56,220 nt of DNA from a virus, in IMG/VR virus record IMGVR_UViG_3300038441_000168, positions 1 through 56,220 of that record; one strand, given 5' to 3'. The translations under genes and the position numbers were made by a program. The notes beneath the pieces were generated by a model that worked only from the letters and a program-made list of their open reading frames with translations, was not told where the DNA came from and searched no databases. Each line of letters opens with the position of its first letter. Position 1 is the first letter of the stretch. This document shows positions 42,219-49,201 of this stretch, piece by piece.

Positions 42219-42308
42219 TGGTGTGGCAGAGGATTCGAACCTCTCAACCAGGCAGTTCCTAGGAAACCCCTGGCAATCCTGTTGGTGAGCTACTACATCA
42301 CCCACACC
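42219..42308 (-). tRNA. tRNA-like element, unreadable anticodon
   Basis: Acceptor GGTGTGG/CCACACC is perfect and the T arm AGAGG-TTCGAAT-CCTCT is textbook, with a D-like stem GTGA/TCAC. Between them no 5-bp stem with a 7-base anticodon loop exists; instead a near-palindrome GTTTCC-TA-GGAAC lies where it should be. About 90 bases long. A class II tRNA, a decayed tRNA, or one with a small insertion. Confidence 0.4.
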
Positions 42309-42316
42309 ATGTCTTG

Positions 42317-42613
42317 CTAGTAACTACGTCCTGTGACTTCCAGAGCGTCCCTGAGACGAGACAGGATGTTGAACCAGTAGGTCACCTGGTCTTCGGTGAT
42401 GTCGCCCTGATCCATGAACCCCAGCCATGCCTTTGCACGCCACGACAATCCGGAGTCGGGGTCAAGGCCCGGTCGGTACCCCGAGAGGCACTGACCAGAC
42501 GAGAGGTACCACGCGTCACAGAGATCGAACAGGGCTCCCATGACACTACCCCATGCATCGTGCGTGTCGTAATCGATGTCCGCACGAATGTCGGCATCGG
42601 TGTACTTAGCCAT
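42317..42613 (-). CDS. Hypothetical acidic helical protein, 98 residues
   Basis: From ATG 42613. Asp-Ala-Asp-Ile-Arg-Ala-Asp-Ile-Asp, then Val-Met-Gly-Ala-Leu-Phe-Asp-Leu-Cys and Trp-Phe-Asn-Ile-Leu-Ser-Arg-Leu. Helical bundle by pattern. A TATACT upstream of it may be part of a leftward promoter. Not recognised. Confidence 0.63.
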   Translation of the reverse strand: MAKYTDADIRADIDYDTHDAWGSVMGALFDLCDAWYLSSGQCLSGYRPGLDPDSGLSWRAKAWLGFMDQGDITEDQVTYWFNILSRLRDALEVTGRSY

Positions 42614-42689
42614 AACGGTGGTCATCTCTTTCGCTCCCTAAGTGAGGAACCCAGTATAGAGTACTCCGCCTCTACACCAGGCACAACAC

Positions 42690-43007
42690 TTAGACCTTGG
42701 GAATCATGCAGTAGGCCAAGAACCGATCACCATGTAACGTGTCACCACATCCTTCACACCACGAACTGGAGTAACCCAGCTCGAACTGTGTGCATTCGTG
42801 GGTGTCATCATGCATGTCACGTTCACAGTCCTCATCACAGTCAGAACCGGAAACGAGATATTTGGCGTTGTCTCCCCATTCCTTTACCTGACCAGCGGCA
42901 CACTTCTCTGCGGCATCTGTGCCATCGTCGAACTCACCATTTGCCATCAGGTGAATACAGACGAGACACACCCGAAGCTCATGGATGTTGAATCTTTCGT
43001 TTTCCAC
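42690..43007 (-). CDS. Cys-rich zinc protein, 105 residues
   Basis: Arg-Val-Cys-Leu-Val-Cys-Ile-His-Leu-Met-Ala-Asn-Gly-Glu begins a family common in actinophages (C-x2-C...Ala-Asn-Gly). Further Cys at Asp-Cys-Asp-Glu-Asp-Cys and Trp-Cys-Glu-Gly-Cys-Gly-Asp-Thr-Leu-x-Gly-Asp-Arg. Two zinc sites are likely. Function unknown. Confidence 0.75.
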   Translation of the reverse strand: MENERFNIHELRVCLVCIHLMANGEFDDGTDAAEKCAAGQVKEWGDNAKYLVSGSDCDEDCERDMHDDTHECTQFELGYSSSWCEGCGDTLHGDRFLAYCMIPKV

Positions 43008-43019
43008 GTCTCTTGCCTT

Positions 43020-43457
43020 TCAGGCAGAAGCGAGAACAATGTCTGAAGTCTCTGCCATCATCCGCAGGTGCTTGCGACGGAAGTACATCGGGTCATGCGG
43101 TCCGAACCTCTTGATCCGCTTGCCCTGCTCCCGCATGTTCCTGCGACCGAACCGGGCGACGTTCCGACGAACCTCACGCCGTGTCTGACGGTTGAGGAAG
43201 GGAACCGGGGCCTCATCGCTTTCGGAGTCGATCTCCTGAATGGCACGTGCGATGTTTTCTGGGGTGAAATCTCCGTCTGCCCCGCCACCCACACCAATGG
43301 CCTCACGGCCTGCATCGGTGAGAACCGGCCTGTCTGCCTTCTGAACCAACAGACCACGCTTGATCAGCGCATCCACAGTACGGGGGTTCGCACCCGACCA
43401 TGCGTGGTCGTGAATGCGGTACAGGGCAGTCTGCATTGCTTCTGAAAGCTTGCTCAT
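43020..43457 (-). CDS. Winged-helix protein with basic C-terminal tail
   Basis: About 145 residues from ATG 43457. Residues 8-55 (Leu-Tyr-Arg-Ile-His, Arg-Thr-Val-Asp-Ala-Leu-Ile-Lys-Arg-Gly-Leu-Leu) form a winged helix. Then a flexible section and a strongly basic tail (Arg-Arg-Glu-Val-Arg-Arg-Asn-Val-Ala-Arg-Phe-Gly-Arg-Arg). Likely binds DNA or RNA; perhaps a regulator. Confidence 0.7.
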   Translation of the reverse strand: MSKLSEAMQTALYRIHDHAWSGANPRTVDALIKRGLLVQKADRPVLTDAGREAIGVGGGADGDFTPENIARAIQEIDSESDEAPVPFLNRQTRREVRRNVARFGRRNMREQGKRIKRFGPHDPMYFRRKHLRMMAETSDIVLASA

Positions 43458-43546
43458 GTCTTTATCCCTTACACTCGATTGAGACGAGAATCCCCCACAG
43501 GGACCTGTCACGGCCCCTGTAAGGTCCTTCAACCCTCAATCAGTTC

Positions 43547-43705
43547 TCAACGCCAGTTCAGTGGCTTGAATCCACTCGCAGACAACCAAGCGTCCAAACC
43601 TTCGAACTGTTCGGCGAGTTGTCTTGCCTCGAAACTTGAGTCTGGACTGTCGATCACGGCTTTTGCGTTTTCACGCATCAGCCTGAGTGCCTCATTCGGA
43701 TCCAT
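43547..43705 (-). CDS. Hypothetical 52-residue protein
   Basis: TGATG start. Helical: Leu-Arg-Leu-Met-Arg-Glu-Asn-Ala-Lys-Ala and Arg-Gln-Leu-Ala-Glu-Gln-Phe, ending Pro-Leu-Asn-Trp-Arg. A hairpin group follows on its left. Unknown. Confidence 0.6.
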   Translation of the reverse strand: MDPNEALRLMRENAKAVIDSPDSSFEARQLAEQFEGLDAWLSASGFKPLNWR

Positions 43706-43890
43706 CAGGCGTTCACCAACTTACCGTCTGCCCTGGTCAGCTCCGGGCGTTCAACCCTCTGGTTCAGAGAATCACGAACGTCTTCCATCTCGGAAATCGT
43801 TCCGTTCTGACCAGGAACCACGCGGTTGAGGATCTCATCGAAGACCCTTGCGGAGCCATCAAGCTCGTGAGACAACACGAATCGAGTCAT
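43705..43890 (-). CDS. Hypothetical 61-residue protein
   Basis: Begins Met-Thr-Arg-Phe-Val-Leu-Ser-His-Glu-Leu-Asp-Gly, then helices. GAAGGAG stands upstream. No motif. First of a short pair of genes followed by a hairpin. Confidence 0.62.
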   Translation of the reverse strand: MTRFVLSHELDGSARVFDEILNRVVPGQNGTISEMEDVRDSLNQRVERPELTRADGKLVNA

Positions 43891-43924
43891 TTCTTTACTC
43901 CTTCGGAGTGATGGAACACCACGA

Positions 43925-43948
43925 GTGTCGAGGCTTTCACCTCGACAC
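43925..43948 (-). other. Perfect 9-bp hairpin in gap
   Basis: GTGTCGAGG pairs with CCTCGACAC around CTTTCA. No T-tract. One of several such hairpins that separate nearly every gene between 43.5 and 45.1 kb. Confidence 0.62.
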
Positions 43949-43961
43949 GCATAGAATCACA

Positions 43962-44087
43962 TCACTTGCCCTGCTCAAGTTCCCTGAGGAGTGCCTCAGC
44001 CCTCTCATCTGCCGTTTCCTGGGATGAGATTTCATCCCAAGTCTTGGCGCTTTCGTTGATCTCGGGAATGCTCTCCGGCTCAGTCAT
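43962..44087 (-). CDS. Acidic helical microprotein, 41 residues
   Basis: ATG 44087 with GGAGG seven bases upstream (an ATG at 44093 is too close). Mostly Glu/Asp/Ser and a helix Arg-Ala-Glu-Ala-Leu-Leu-Arg-Glu-Leu-Glu. Unknown. Confidence 0.55.
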   Translation of the reverse strand: MTEPESIPEINESAKTWDEISSQETADERAEALLRELEQGK

Positions 44088-44113
44088 AACCATACCTCCA
44101 TTGATGGAACATG

Positions 44114-44143
44114 GGGACAGAGGTCGTTTCATACCTCTATCCC
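44114..44143 (-). other. 11-bp hairpin in gap
   Basis: GGGACAGAGGT with ACCTCTATCCC around a short loop. The one imperfect pair is C-A in rightward RNA but G-U in leftward RNA, so it folds best as leftward transcript, the strand of the surrounding genes. Confidence 0.62.
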
Positions 44144-44152
44144 GAAAGACCA

Positions 44153-44476
44153 TCACGCGGAGTGCACCAACACTTTACCGTGCCACTCACGTCCCACCTT
44201 CACCTGAATTGTTCCTGCCATCCTCAGGTGGGGAAAGTGATCGTGAAGAATGTCCACCACGTCCTGTTCGAGTGGTACAGGACTGTGTGAGGGCCCCAAG
44301 GCATCGATAGCCCTGGTCTCATCCCACTCCCAGTCCTGCCTACGCCAGGAACGAGGGTCATTCATGTGAAGCCTTGCTCCGATGGCCCCATTCCTTTGGC
44401 ACTGCCAGAGGTAGAGGTAACCGAACCAGCCTGCTTCGGGATGACCAGTGGAGACAGGAATTCTGATGTGCTTCAT
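44153..44476 (-). CDS. Hypothetical 107-residue protein
   Basis: Met-Lys-His-Ile-Arg-Ile-Pro-Val-Ser, Tyr-Leu-Tyr-Leu-Trp-Gln-Cys, Trp-Glu-Trp-Asp-Glu-Thr-Arg, then helical and a final Val-Leu-Val-His. Its own ribosome site and flanking hairpins suggest a separate unit. Not recognised. Confidence 0.63.
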   Translation of the reverse strand: MKHIRIPVSTGHPEAGWFGYLYLWQCQRNGAIGARLHMNDPRSWRRQDWEWDETRAIDALGPSHSPVPLEQDVVDILHDHFPHLRMAGTIQVKVGREWHGKVLVHSA

Positions 44477-44508
44477 GTCTTCTCATTCCTCTAAGTCGAA
44501 CAATCGAA

Positions 44509-44530
44509 CACACGGACTACGGTCCGTGTG
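44509..44530 (-). other. Perfect 9-bp hairpin in gap
   Basis: CACACGGAC pairs with GTCCGTGTG around TACG. No T-tract. Part of the hairpin series between early genes. Confidence 0.62.
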
Positions 44531-44542
44531 CTCTCAATCCTC

Positions 44543-44815
44543 TTAGCGGAAGTTCTTGTCATGCAAATTGATCTCGTACGTGAAGCGCTTTTCGGGCTTG
44601 ATCCAGCTGTCTCGCACCGTGTACTCCAGTGCGGTCATCTTGCCTTCCGGATCGCTGGCGATCGGGTCCGGCATCACATCCGAGAACACAGGCCCAGAGG
44701 CCATGTACTCCCAGAAGTGGTAGAGGTAAATGGAGTCCCCCGGCGAGTGCCAGAACTTCATACCTCCCATGATCTGACCCTTGTCGTCCTTTTCGACGAT
44801 GCTGATCATTTCCAT
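44543..44815 (-). CDS. Hypothetical 90-residue protein
   Basis: ATG 44815 with GAGGAG upstream. Met-Ile-Ser-Ile-Val-Glu-Lys-Asp-Asp-Lys-Gly, Phe-Trp-Glu-Tyr-Met-Ala-Ser-Gly, ending in a strand-helix. Alone between two hairpins. Unknown. Confidence 0.62.
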   Translation of the reverse strand: MEMISIVEKDDKGQIMGGMKFWHSPGDSIYLYHFWEYMASGPVFSDVMPDPIASDPEGKMTALEYTVRDSWIKPEKRFTYEINLHDKNFR

Positions 44816-44844
44816 GGTTACATCTCCTCTGGTAAGACACCGCA

Positions 44845-44866
44845 CAAGAGGGACTCAACCCTCTTG
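44845..44866 (-). other. Perfect 8-bp hairpin in gap
   Basis: CAAGAGGG pairs with CCCTCTTG around ACTCAA. Last of the series before the first early gene. Confidence 0.62.
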
Positions 44867-44878
44867 CACAGAACCTCA

Positions 44879-45082
44879 TCAGAACAGGTTCACAAACCCG
44901 TGCCACGGGGCCTCAGGCCCACAGACCAGGTTGCCCATGAAGTAGCAGTTGAAGTAGATCATGTCTTCTGAGATCCAACCCAGTTCCGACATGGCTCCGA
45001 GCATCACGAACAGGAGCAGGACCATCATCAAGGCTCCTGCAAACCACAGGCCTGCATACGCGGCCAATGCTCTGACGTTCAT
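44879..45082 (-). CDS. Membrane protein, first early gene
   Basis: About 67 residues from ATG 45082 (a second ATG is directly upstream; GGAG spacing favours this one). One long hydrophobic span with Phe-Ala-Gly-Ala-Leu-Met-Met-Val-Leu-Leu-Leu-Phe, then a Cys-containing tail. As the first gene after the control region it is probably made very early and may alter the host membrane. Confidence 0.63.
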   Translation of the reverse strand: MNVRALAAYAGLWFAGALMMVLLLFVMLGAMSELGWISEDMIYFNCYFMGNLVCGPEAPWHGFVNLF

Positions 45083-45438
45083 CATGTCTCCTTTGAGTAA
45101 CCACCAATGAGGACGATGGCTTTAGCCTGCCACCCCACTTGCACGGGCTTAGGTTACTACTCATCGCCCCCAAAGGAAGCTACTTAAAAGATCAATGGGA
45201 GCCTTGCGTTCATGTTGGCCACCCGTAGTGCTAAGCGGTTCCCCTCGCGGGTTAGCTACTGCCTGGACAAGTCGAGAGGGACAAGTCACCTCACAGGCAC
45301 CCTTTCGGGCTGCACTACCCACCCGTTCTGGTCGGGTGGAACCAATTGTGTTAGCGGGACGCATCCCGAAGATCGTGTGCGCAGACTCTGACCCTTAGGA
45401 GGGCTCACCCTGTCTGGCGGAGGTGATTGGCGTTTCTG

Positions 45439-45452
45439 TTGTGGTTACAACT
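45439..45452 (-). promoter_or_regulatory. AGTTGTAACCACAA box, module 1
   Basis: Leftward reading AGTTGTAACCACAA, identical to 26496-26509. About 32 bases upstream on that strand is AAGTTACTCC, and the same pair of boxes recurs near 45660. The repeat of two boxes at fixed spacing suggests a promoter plus operator or a phage sigma recognition site. Confidence 0.55.
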
Positions 45453-45646
45453 CTAGTCGCTCTCTCCCAGGGATGCTATCCCCCGTTCGGAGTAACTTGT
45501 CTGTGTCGGGTTGTTCCTGAGGGGGCTAGACCTCACCACCTTCGCTGGTACAAAGTCGACTTCTACTGCCCTGACAATCCAGGGCGTCCGACGCGAACGT
45601 GTAGCGCTGCTGGAACAGCAGACCCACAGACATTGAGTTGTTCTTG

Positions 45647-45660
45647 CTATGGTTACAACT
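45647..45660 (-). promoter_or_regulatory. AGTTGTAACCATAG box, module 2
   Basis: Leftward AGTTGTAACCATAG, sharing AGTTGTAACCA with module 1, and 30 bases from a second AAGTTACTCC. TTGACA lies 14 bases upstream of TAACCA, so a promoter may be embedded here. Two modules about 200 bases apart point to duplicated control. Confidence 0.5.
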
Positions 45661-46179
45661 CTACTTGCTTGTCAACCCCTTGGTACCGCCATTTGGAGTA
45701 ACTTACCTGTGCTGTTCCGCGACCTTCACCTAAGCGGTGTCGGGGCTGGTCAACAGGCCCTTGTTCACTCCTGAGCGGTCCCTGCCCACGGCCTTTCGCG
45801 CTCTCACGCTTGGTTCCTGTCGGGCTGACACAGGGGGCTCTGGGTTACACCCATCTGGCCTGGTCCCATGTCAACGGGGGTGGAGTTGTAAGCGCCGTAG
45901 GCGGGGGCTTGTCCCCGTTCCTGCGGTGTCCCGTGGTGGCGACATGGAGAACACTGCCCTACGGCTGGATACAAGTCAAGCCCAGTTTGTACCATCTTTT
46001 GTTTGCGCAGGTAAAAGGGCACTTCATACACCTGTGCTAGTACGTCCAGTCCACATGGGACGGTCCCCATAACGGCGTTTCTGTACGGGGGTACCAGTGT
46101 CACGGGTGGGTAACACCCAGAAAGGGCCTCTGAGACGCCTTCTAAGCGCCTAGAACCCCTTCCCTGGTACAACCACCCT

Positions 46180-46330
46180 AGGAGCGCGTGTGAGGGCCTG
46201 TGTGTGGCTGCTAGGGGTGCGTATGGGCGTCCTGTGTGGGCCTGGTGTGTGTGGGTGGGCCTGTGTCCCCGAGAGAGGAACGTGTGTGTGCGAGTAGCAC
46301 ACTGTGTGCTGTGTGTACAGGGCTACCTGG
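46180..46330. other. G/T-rich tract
   Basis: The upper strand is dominated by G and T with many GTGTGT and GGGTG words, unlike the balanced sequence around it. No reading frame uses it well. It could be a melting region or origin, or a transcript leader. Only composition supports this. Confidence 0.4.
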
Positions 46331-46375
46331 GAGTAAGTTAGAATGTGTGCATGTGCAAAGAGACACAACTGTGAC

Positions 46376-46404
46376 TTGACAAGAGGGGTAGGGGGTGGTA
46401 CCCT
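46376..46404 (+). promoter_or_regulatory. Sigma70-like promoter for late block
   Basis: A perfect TTGACA at 46376-46381, 17-base spacing, then TACCCT at 46399-46404. The -35 is perfect and the -10 matches three of six. It points rightward into the late block and lies about 100 bases before the first small gene. Confidence 0.6.
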
Positions 46405-46504
46405 CCCCCGGCTGCGCCGGGACCGGAGCGTATAGCGGCTACTCGTTCCCGTACGCTTGTACTAGTTAAAATTTGAACAAGTTGAAGGATTGAGGGGTAA
46501 CCAG

Positions 46505-46576
46505 ATGCCGGAAAAGCCCAGGAAGACGTGTGATGTGCACCACAGTGGGGGAGTCGGGCCTCCTACTCGCAGGTAG
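46505..46576 (+). CDS. 23-residue microprotein with Cys and His pair
   Basis: ATG 46505 with GAGGGG at good distance. Pro-Arg-Lys-Thr-Cys-Asp-Val-His-His-Ser, then a Gly/Pro/Arg tail. First gene after the rightward promoter. Possibly a small metal-binding peptide; small enough to be doubtful. Confidence 0.4.
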   Translation: MPEKPRKTCDVHHSGGVGPPTRR

Positions 46577-46631
46577 TACCAAGTAGGACACAAAGAAGAT
46601 CACCCTTACTAGTTGAAGGGAACTAGGGCTG

Positions 46632-46790
46632 ATGGCCACTTACTACCCCAAAGACCGTGTTCGAAGGGTTTTTTGCCCTTACTGCAACGCCAAGCCCCAG
46701 GAATTGTGTGTGGGTACTCGTGGAGTTCGAAAAAGGAACCATCTGGAGCGAGTCAACCACTACAAGAACTTACTATCCCGTAGGGGGTAG
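46632..46790 (+). CDS. Zinc-finger protein (CPxC...C...H type)
   Basis: Fifty-two residues. Phe-Cys-Pro-Tyr-Cys-Asn-Ala-Lys-Pro-Gln-Glu-Leu-Cys-Val, then Arg-Lys-Arg-Asn-His-Leu-Glu-Arg-Val-Asn-His. This C-P-x-C-x-A-x-P...C...H layout is a widespread actinophage finger. It is early in the late block and might regulate it. Confidence 0.72.
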   Translation: MATYYPKDRVRRVFCPYCNAKPQELCVGTRGVRKRNHLERVNHYKNLLSRRG

Positions 46791-46808
46791 GGGGTTACTA
46801 TCTTTGAA

Positions 46809-46919
46809 GTGAGGTCCGTAGGACCGAACGGAAAAGATTATTACTACTTCTACTAGTAAAAAGGCCCCTAAAGGGCCTTGGTTAAAATATTTACTAGTAT
46901 TCGGTCCTACGGACCTCAC
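46809..46919. repeat. Large nested inverted repeat
   Basis: Three nested pairs: 20-bp perfect arms at 46809-46828 and 46900-46919; TACTAGTAAA/TTTACTAGTA inside; and AGGCCC/GGGCCT with CTAAA loop at the centre. Each outer arm also folds on itself (GGTCC-GTA-GGACC). The central hairpin flanked by A and T runs could terminate both ways. It lies just before the HNH/terminase genes, where a packaging or origin site could be. Confidence 0.82.
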
Positions 46920-46987
46920 CCCACTCGAAGGTCTTCGACTTTCTCGGGGGTTGTATCGGGCCGCCCTTCGGCGGCCCTCTAGGGAAC

Positions 46988-47311
46988 ATGTCGATGAAAA
47001 ATCACAGTAGTCGATGGAACTCAAGCAATCGCCGTAAGCGATTGCCTTCAAACTGGAACAGTCTCAGGAAGACTGTCTTGAAGAGAGATCCAGAGTGCAA
47101 ACTCTGGTATGGGGGATGTCAACGGAGATCCACTGAGGTGGATCATGTGATTGCCGGAGACAATCACTCTCTGGACAACCTTCAAGGTGTCTGTGGGAAG
47201 TGTCATCGATCAAAGAGTTCTGCTGAAGGCAGACTCTCACAACAACGTCAACGAGAACTGAGGCTTAGGCCTCAGGAGAAACATCCGGGGCTCAGGAAGC
47301 CCCGTTTATAA
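46988..47311 (+). CDS. HNH endonuclease next to terminase
   Basis: A 107-residue protein. Basic start, Trp-x-x-Leu-Arg-Lys-Thr-Val-Leu-Lys-Arg-Asp, Cys-Lys-Leu-Trp, then Thr-Glu-Val-Asp-His-Val-Ile (DH), Asn-Leu-Gln-Gly-Val-Cys-x-x-Cys-His. The HNH nuclease directly upstream of terminase is a conserved arrangement in long-tailed phages and in HK97 helps cut packaging DNA. Confidence 0.88.
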   Translation: MSMKNHSSRWNSSNRRKRLPSNWNSLRKTVLKRDPECKLWYGGCQRRSTEVDHVIAGDNHSLDNLQGVCGKCHRSKSSAEGRLSQQRQRELRLRPQEKHPGLRKPRL

Positions 47312-47334
47312 CTAGACTTCCCAGGAGGTTGTCA

Positions 47335-47745
47335 ATGCCCCAAATGAGGAAGCGCTCAGAAGAGCGCATCCGGCGAAACATCGAACCGCCAACGGAGAAG
47401 GTACTAGCCTTCGGGGCAGTGACTCGACCGGATCTGGATTTCGAAGACCCACACCCCACTGTCGTGAGGTTGTGGAATGCACTCAACGAATCAGCCTTTA
47501 CCAAGTACTACGAGCCCACTGACTGGGAGATGGCTCGGGTAATGCTTCACTTCTTGGATGACCAGCTCAAGGTTTACAAGAAGAATGCCAACATGATTTC
47601 GGTTATCCAGTCGATGATGAATGATCTTCTGTTCAGCGAGGGTTCACGTCGTAGGGTTCGCCTTGAGATCGAGCGTGAGAACATCAAGCAGGGTCAGATC
47701 CTCAACATTGCTGAACTGTTGGATAAGCGAGCCATGGGAGGCTAA
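47335..47745 (+). CDS. terS: Terminase small subunit
   Basis: About 136 residues from ATG 47335 with AGGAGG upstream. Basic start, Asp-Pro-His-Pro-Thr-Val-Val-Arg-Leu-Trp-Asn-Ala-Leu, then Tyr-Glu-Pro-Thr-Asp-Trp-Glu-Met-Ala-Arg, a signature of actinophage small terminases, and a helical end. It should recognise the packaging site and bring in the large subunit, which is 4 kb downstream. Confidence 0.8.
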   Translation: MPQMRKRSEERIRRNIEPPTEKVLAFGAVTRPDLDFEDPHPTVVRLWNALNESAFTKYYEPTDWEMARVMLHFLDDQLKVYKKNANMISVIQSMMNDLLFSEGSRRRVRLEIERENIKQGQILNIAELLDKRAMGG

Positions 47746-47750
47746 GCAAC

Positions 47751-48284
47751 ATGAACATCATGGGACCGCCATCGGCGAGTCTGGAAGTAGTGCAGAGAAA
47801 GCTGCGTGAGCAGAACAGGGGTTCGGTATTTACCGATCTGATGGTACCTGCACTGTATGAGGAAGGCCTTAGGTGGGGTGTTGACCCGGTCGTAATGATC
47901 GCACAGTCGGCCAAGGAAACTGCATGGGGCACCTTCCCTGGTAAGGTCAAGGGTTGGTTCAACAACCCAGCCGGTATCAAGGTTCACCCCATGGAGCAGG
48001 CTTTGCTTGCTGAGGTGTCCAAGGAACCTACCCGAGGTGAGTCCTCGCTGGACCATGCAAGGTTTGCGAACTGGACCCAGGGTGCTCGTGCACAGGCTCA
48101 GCACCTCCGGCGATACGCGGGTATGCCAGTCCCCGACAACGAGGTTGTTTACCAGCGTCACTGGGTTGTTCAGCTCTTCAGACTGAAGACGGTATTTGAT
48201 TTGAGTGGTCGCTGGGCTCCTAGCCCCTCATATGGCTCTGAGATCGTCGACATCGCACGAACGCTGATTGAGGTGGGTCTGTAG
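47751..48284 (+). CDS. Endolysin, glucosaminidase-like
   Basis: A 177-residue protein. Met-Ile-Ala-Gln-Ser-Ala-Lys-Glu-Thr-Ala-Trp-Gly contains the likely catalytic Glu of GH73-type glucosaminidases; Trp-Phe-Asn-Asn-Pro-Ala-Gly-Ile and Tyr-x-x-His follow. It should cut the sugar backbone of peptidoglycan. It is followed by a separate amidase gene, so lysin A is split into two chains. Confidence 0.82.
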   Translation: MNIMGPPSASLEVVQRKLREQNRGSVFTDLMVPALYEEGLRWGVDPVVMIAQSAKETAWGTFPGKVKGWFNNPAGIKVHPMEQALLAEVSKEPTRGESSLDHARFANWTQGARAQAQHLRRYAGMPVPDNEVVYQRHWVVQLFRLKTVFDLSGRWAPSPSYGSEIVDIARTLIEVGL

Positions 48285-48286
48285 CC

Positions 48287-49201
48287 ATGGGTGATGTTGC
48301 GAAGCTTGTAGACGCACTGAGGGCTGCTGGTGTGACTGTCCATGAGTGGGCAGGCTGGCAGGGTCGAGGTAACGAAGGTGTCCGTGAGATCCAGATCGAG
48401 GGTGCGATCCTGCACCACACCGCAACCCCGTATGGTTCCGCCTTTGCTGGATTGGTCTCCTCCACTCGTCCAGACATGCGTGGTGCCATGTTGTGTAACT
48501 TCGCGGGCAACTCAGATGGCAGTCTGACTGTTATCGGGTCTGGGCTTGCCTGGCATGCGGGTGGTGGTTATGGCCCCAATCAGGGTCCACTGGCCCCTTA
48601 CGCGAGTCGCAGGAATTACTACACCGTTGGTCTTGAGATTGTTTATCCCGGCACCTCCCCGATGACTGATGCTCAGTACCAGACCACACTGATCTTCTCG
48701 AAGGTCGTTGCAGACACGTTCTGTGGTGGTGATCTTGAGTATGTCCGTGGACACCTTGAGGTCAATGGTAAGGGCTACGAAGGTAAGTGGGACCCCGGCA
48801 AGGGTCCTGGTGTTTCGTATGACATGAATTTGCTTAGGTCACAGGCTCGATCTGTGGTCACAAACCCAATCGAGGAAGTGGAACCGATGTTTGCTGTTGT
48901 CAATCTTCCGGCCACGCCGGAAGACGTAGTTTACGAGCAGGTCATTGGCCTGCCCGATGTTGCCGGTGCGACCGGCTTTTCGGCGCGCTATGTCCATCTT
49001 CACGTAGGTAACAAGGATTCCCGTGTTGTGGTTGCTCACTGGCAGCTGAACAATGGTGGTATTGCTCAGATGGTTCCTGACGGTTCGCTGATCAAGGCCA
49101 AGGGTCGTACGCCTGGTGTTCTCGCCCCTGCTGATGCGCACTCGCTGATTGTGGACTACACGGCTCCGCTGGGTCTGTCTGTGGTAATCGAGGCCAAGTA
49201 A
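48287..49201 (+). CDS. Endolysin, N-acetylmuramoyl-L-alanine amidase
   Basis: A 304-residue protein. Ala-Ile-Leu-His-His-Thr-Ala (zinc His), Gly-Leu-Glu-Ile, Val-Arg-Gly-His-Leu-Glu and Lys-Trp-Asp-Pro-Gly define Amidase_2. Residues about 205-304 form a separate beta-rich domain, probably for wall binding. It should cut the amide between sugar and peptide. Three bases after the glucosaminidase stop, so made together. Confidence 0.88.
   Translation: MGDVAKLVDALRAAGVTVHEWAGWQGRGNEGVREIQIEGAILHHTATPYGSAFAGLVSSTRPDMRGAMLCNFAGNSDGSLTVIGSGLAWHAGGGYGPNQGPLAPYASRRNYYTVGLEIVYPGTSPMTDAQYQTTLIFSKVVADTFCGGDLEYVRGHLEVNGKGYEGKWDPGKGPGVSYDMNLLRSQARSVVTNPIEEVEPMFAVVNLPATPEDVVYEQVIGLPDVAGATGFSARYVHLHVGNKDSRVVVAHWQLNNGGIAQMVPDGSLIKAKGRTPGVLAPADAHSLIVDYTAPLGLSVVIEAK

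Larger units (their letters stand above)
45083..46504. other. Noncoding control region
   Basis: About 1.4 kb without a convincing gene, between the leftward early block and the rightward late block. It holds two repeated regulatory modules, several hairpins (one perfect 7-bp stem CCACCCG/CGGGTGG at 45319-45339), a G/T-rich tract and a sigma70-like promoter. Open frames here are long only by chance and have no good start or codon pattern. It is the best candidate for early and late promoters and possibly a replication origin. Confidence 0.7.

Noticed and set aside
42219-42308. Assigning a definite tRNA identity
   Set aside because: No valid anticodon stem-loop found despite perfect acceptor and T arms, so only tRNA-like was stated.
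42630-42690. Leftward promoter with TATACT before gene 42317
   Set aside because: The -10 looks fair but no -35 is at 16-18 bases, so it was not listed as a feature.
45195-46172. Several 60-120 residue frames in the control region
   Set aside because: No ribosome sites, poor codon pattern, no recognisable domains and overlapping repeats and hairpins.
47751-49201. Mycolyl-ester lysin (LysB)
   Set aside because: No alpha/beta hydrolase with Gly-x-Ser-x-Gly motif in the lysin region; only glucosaminidase and amidase are seen.
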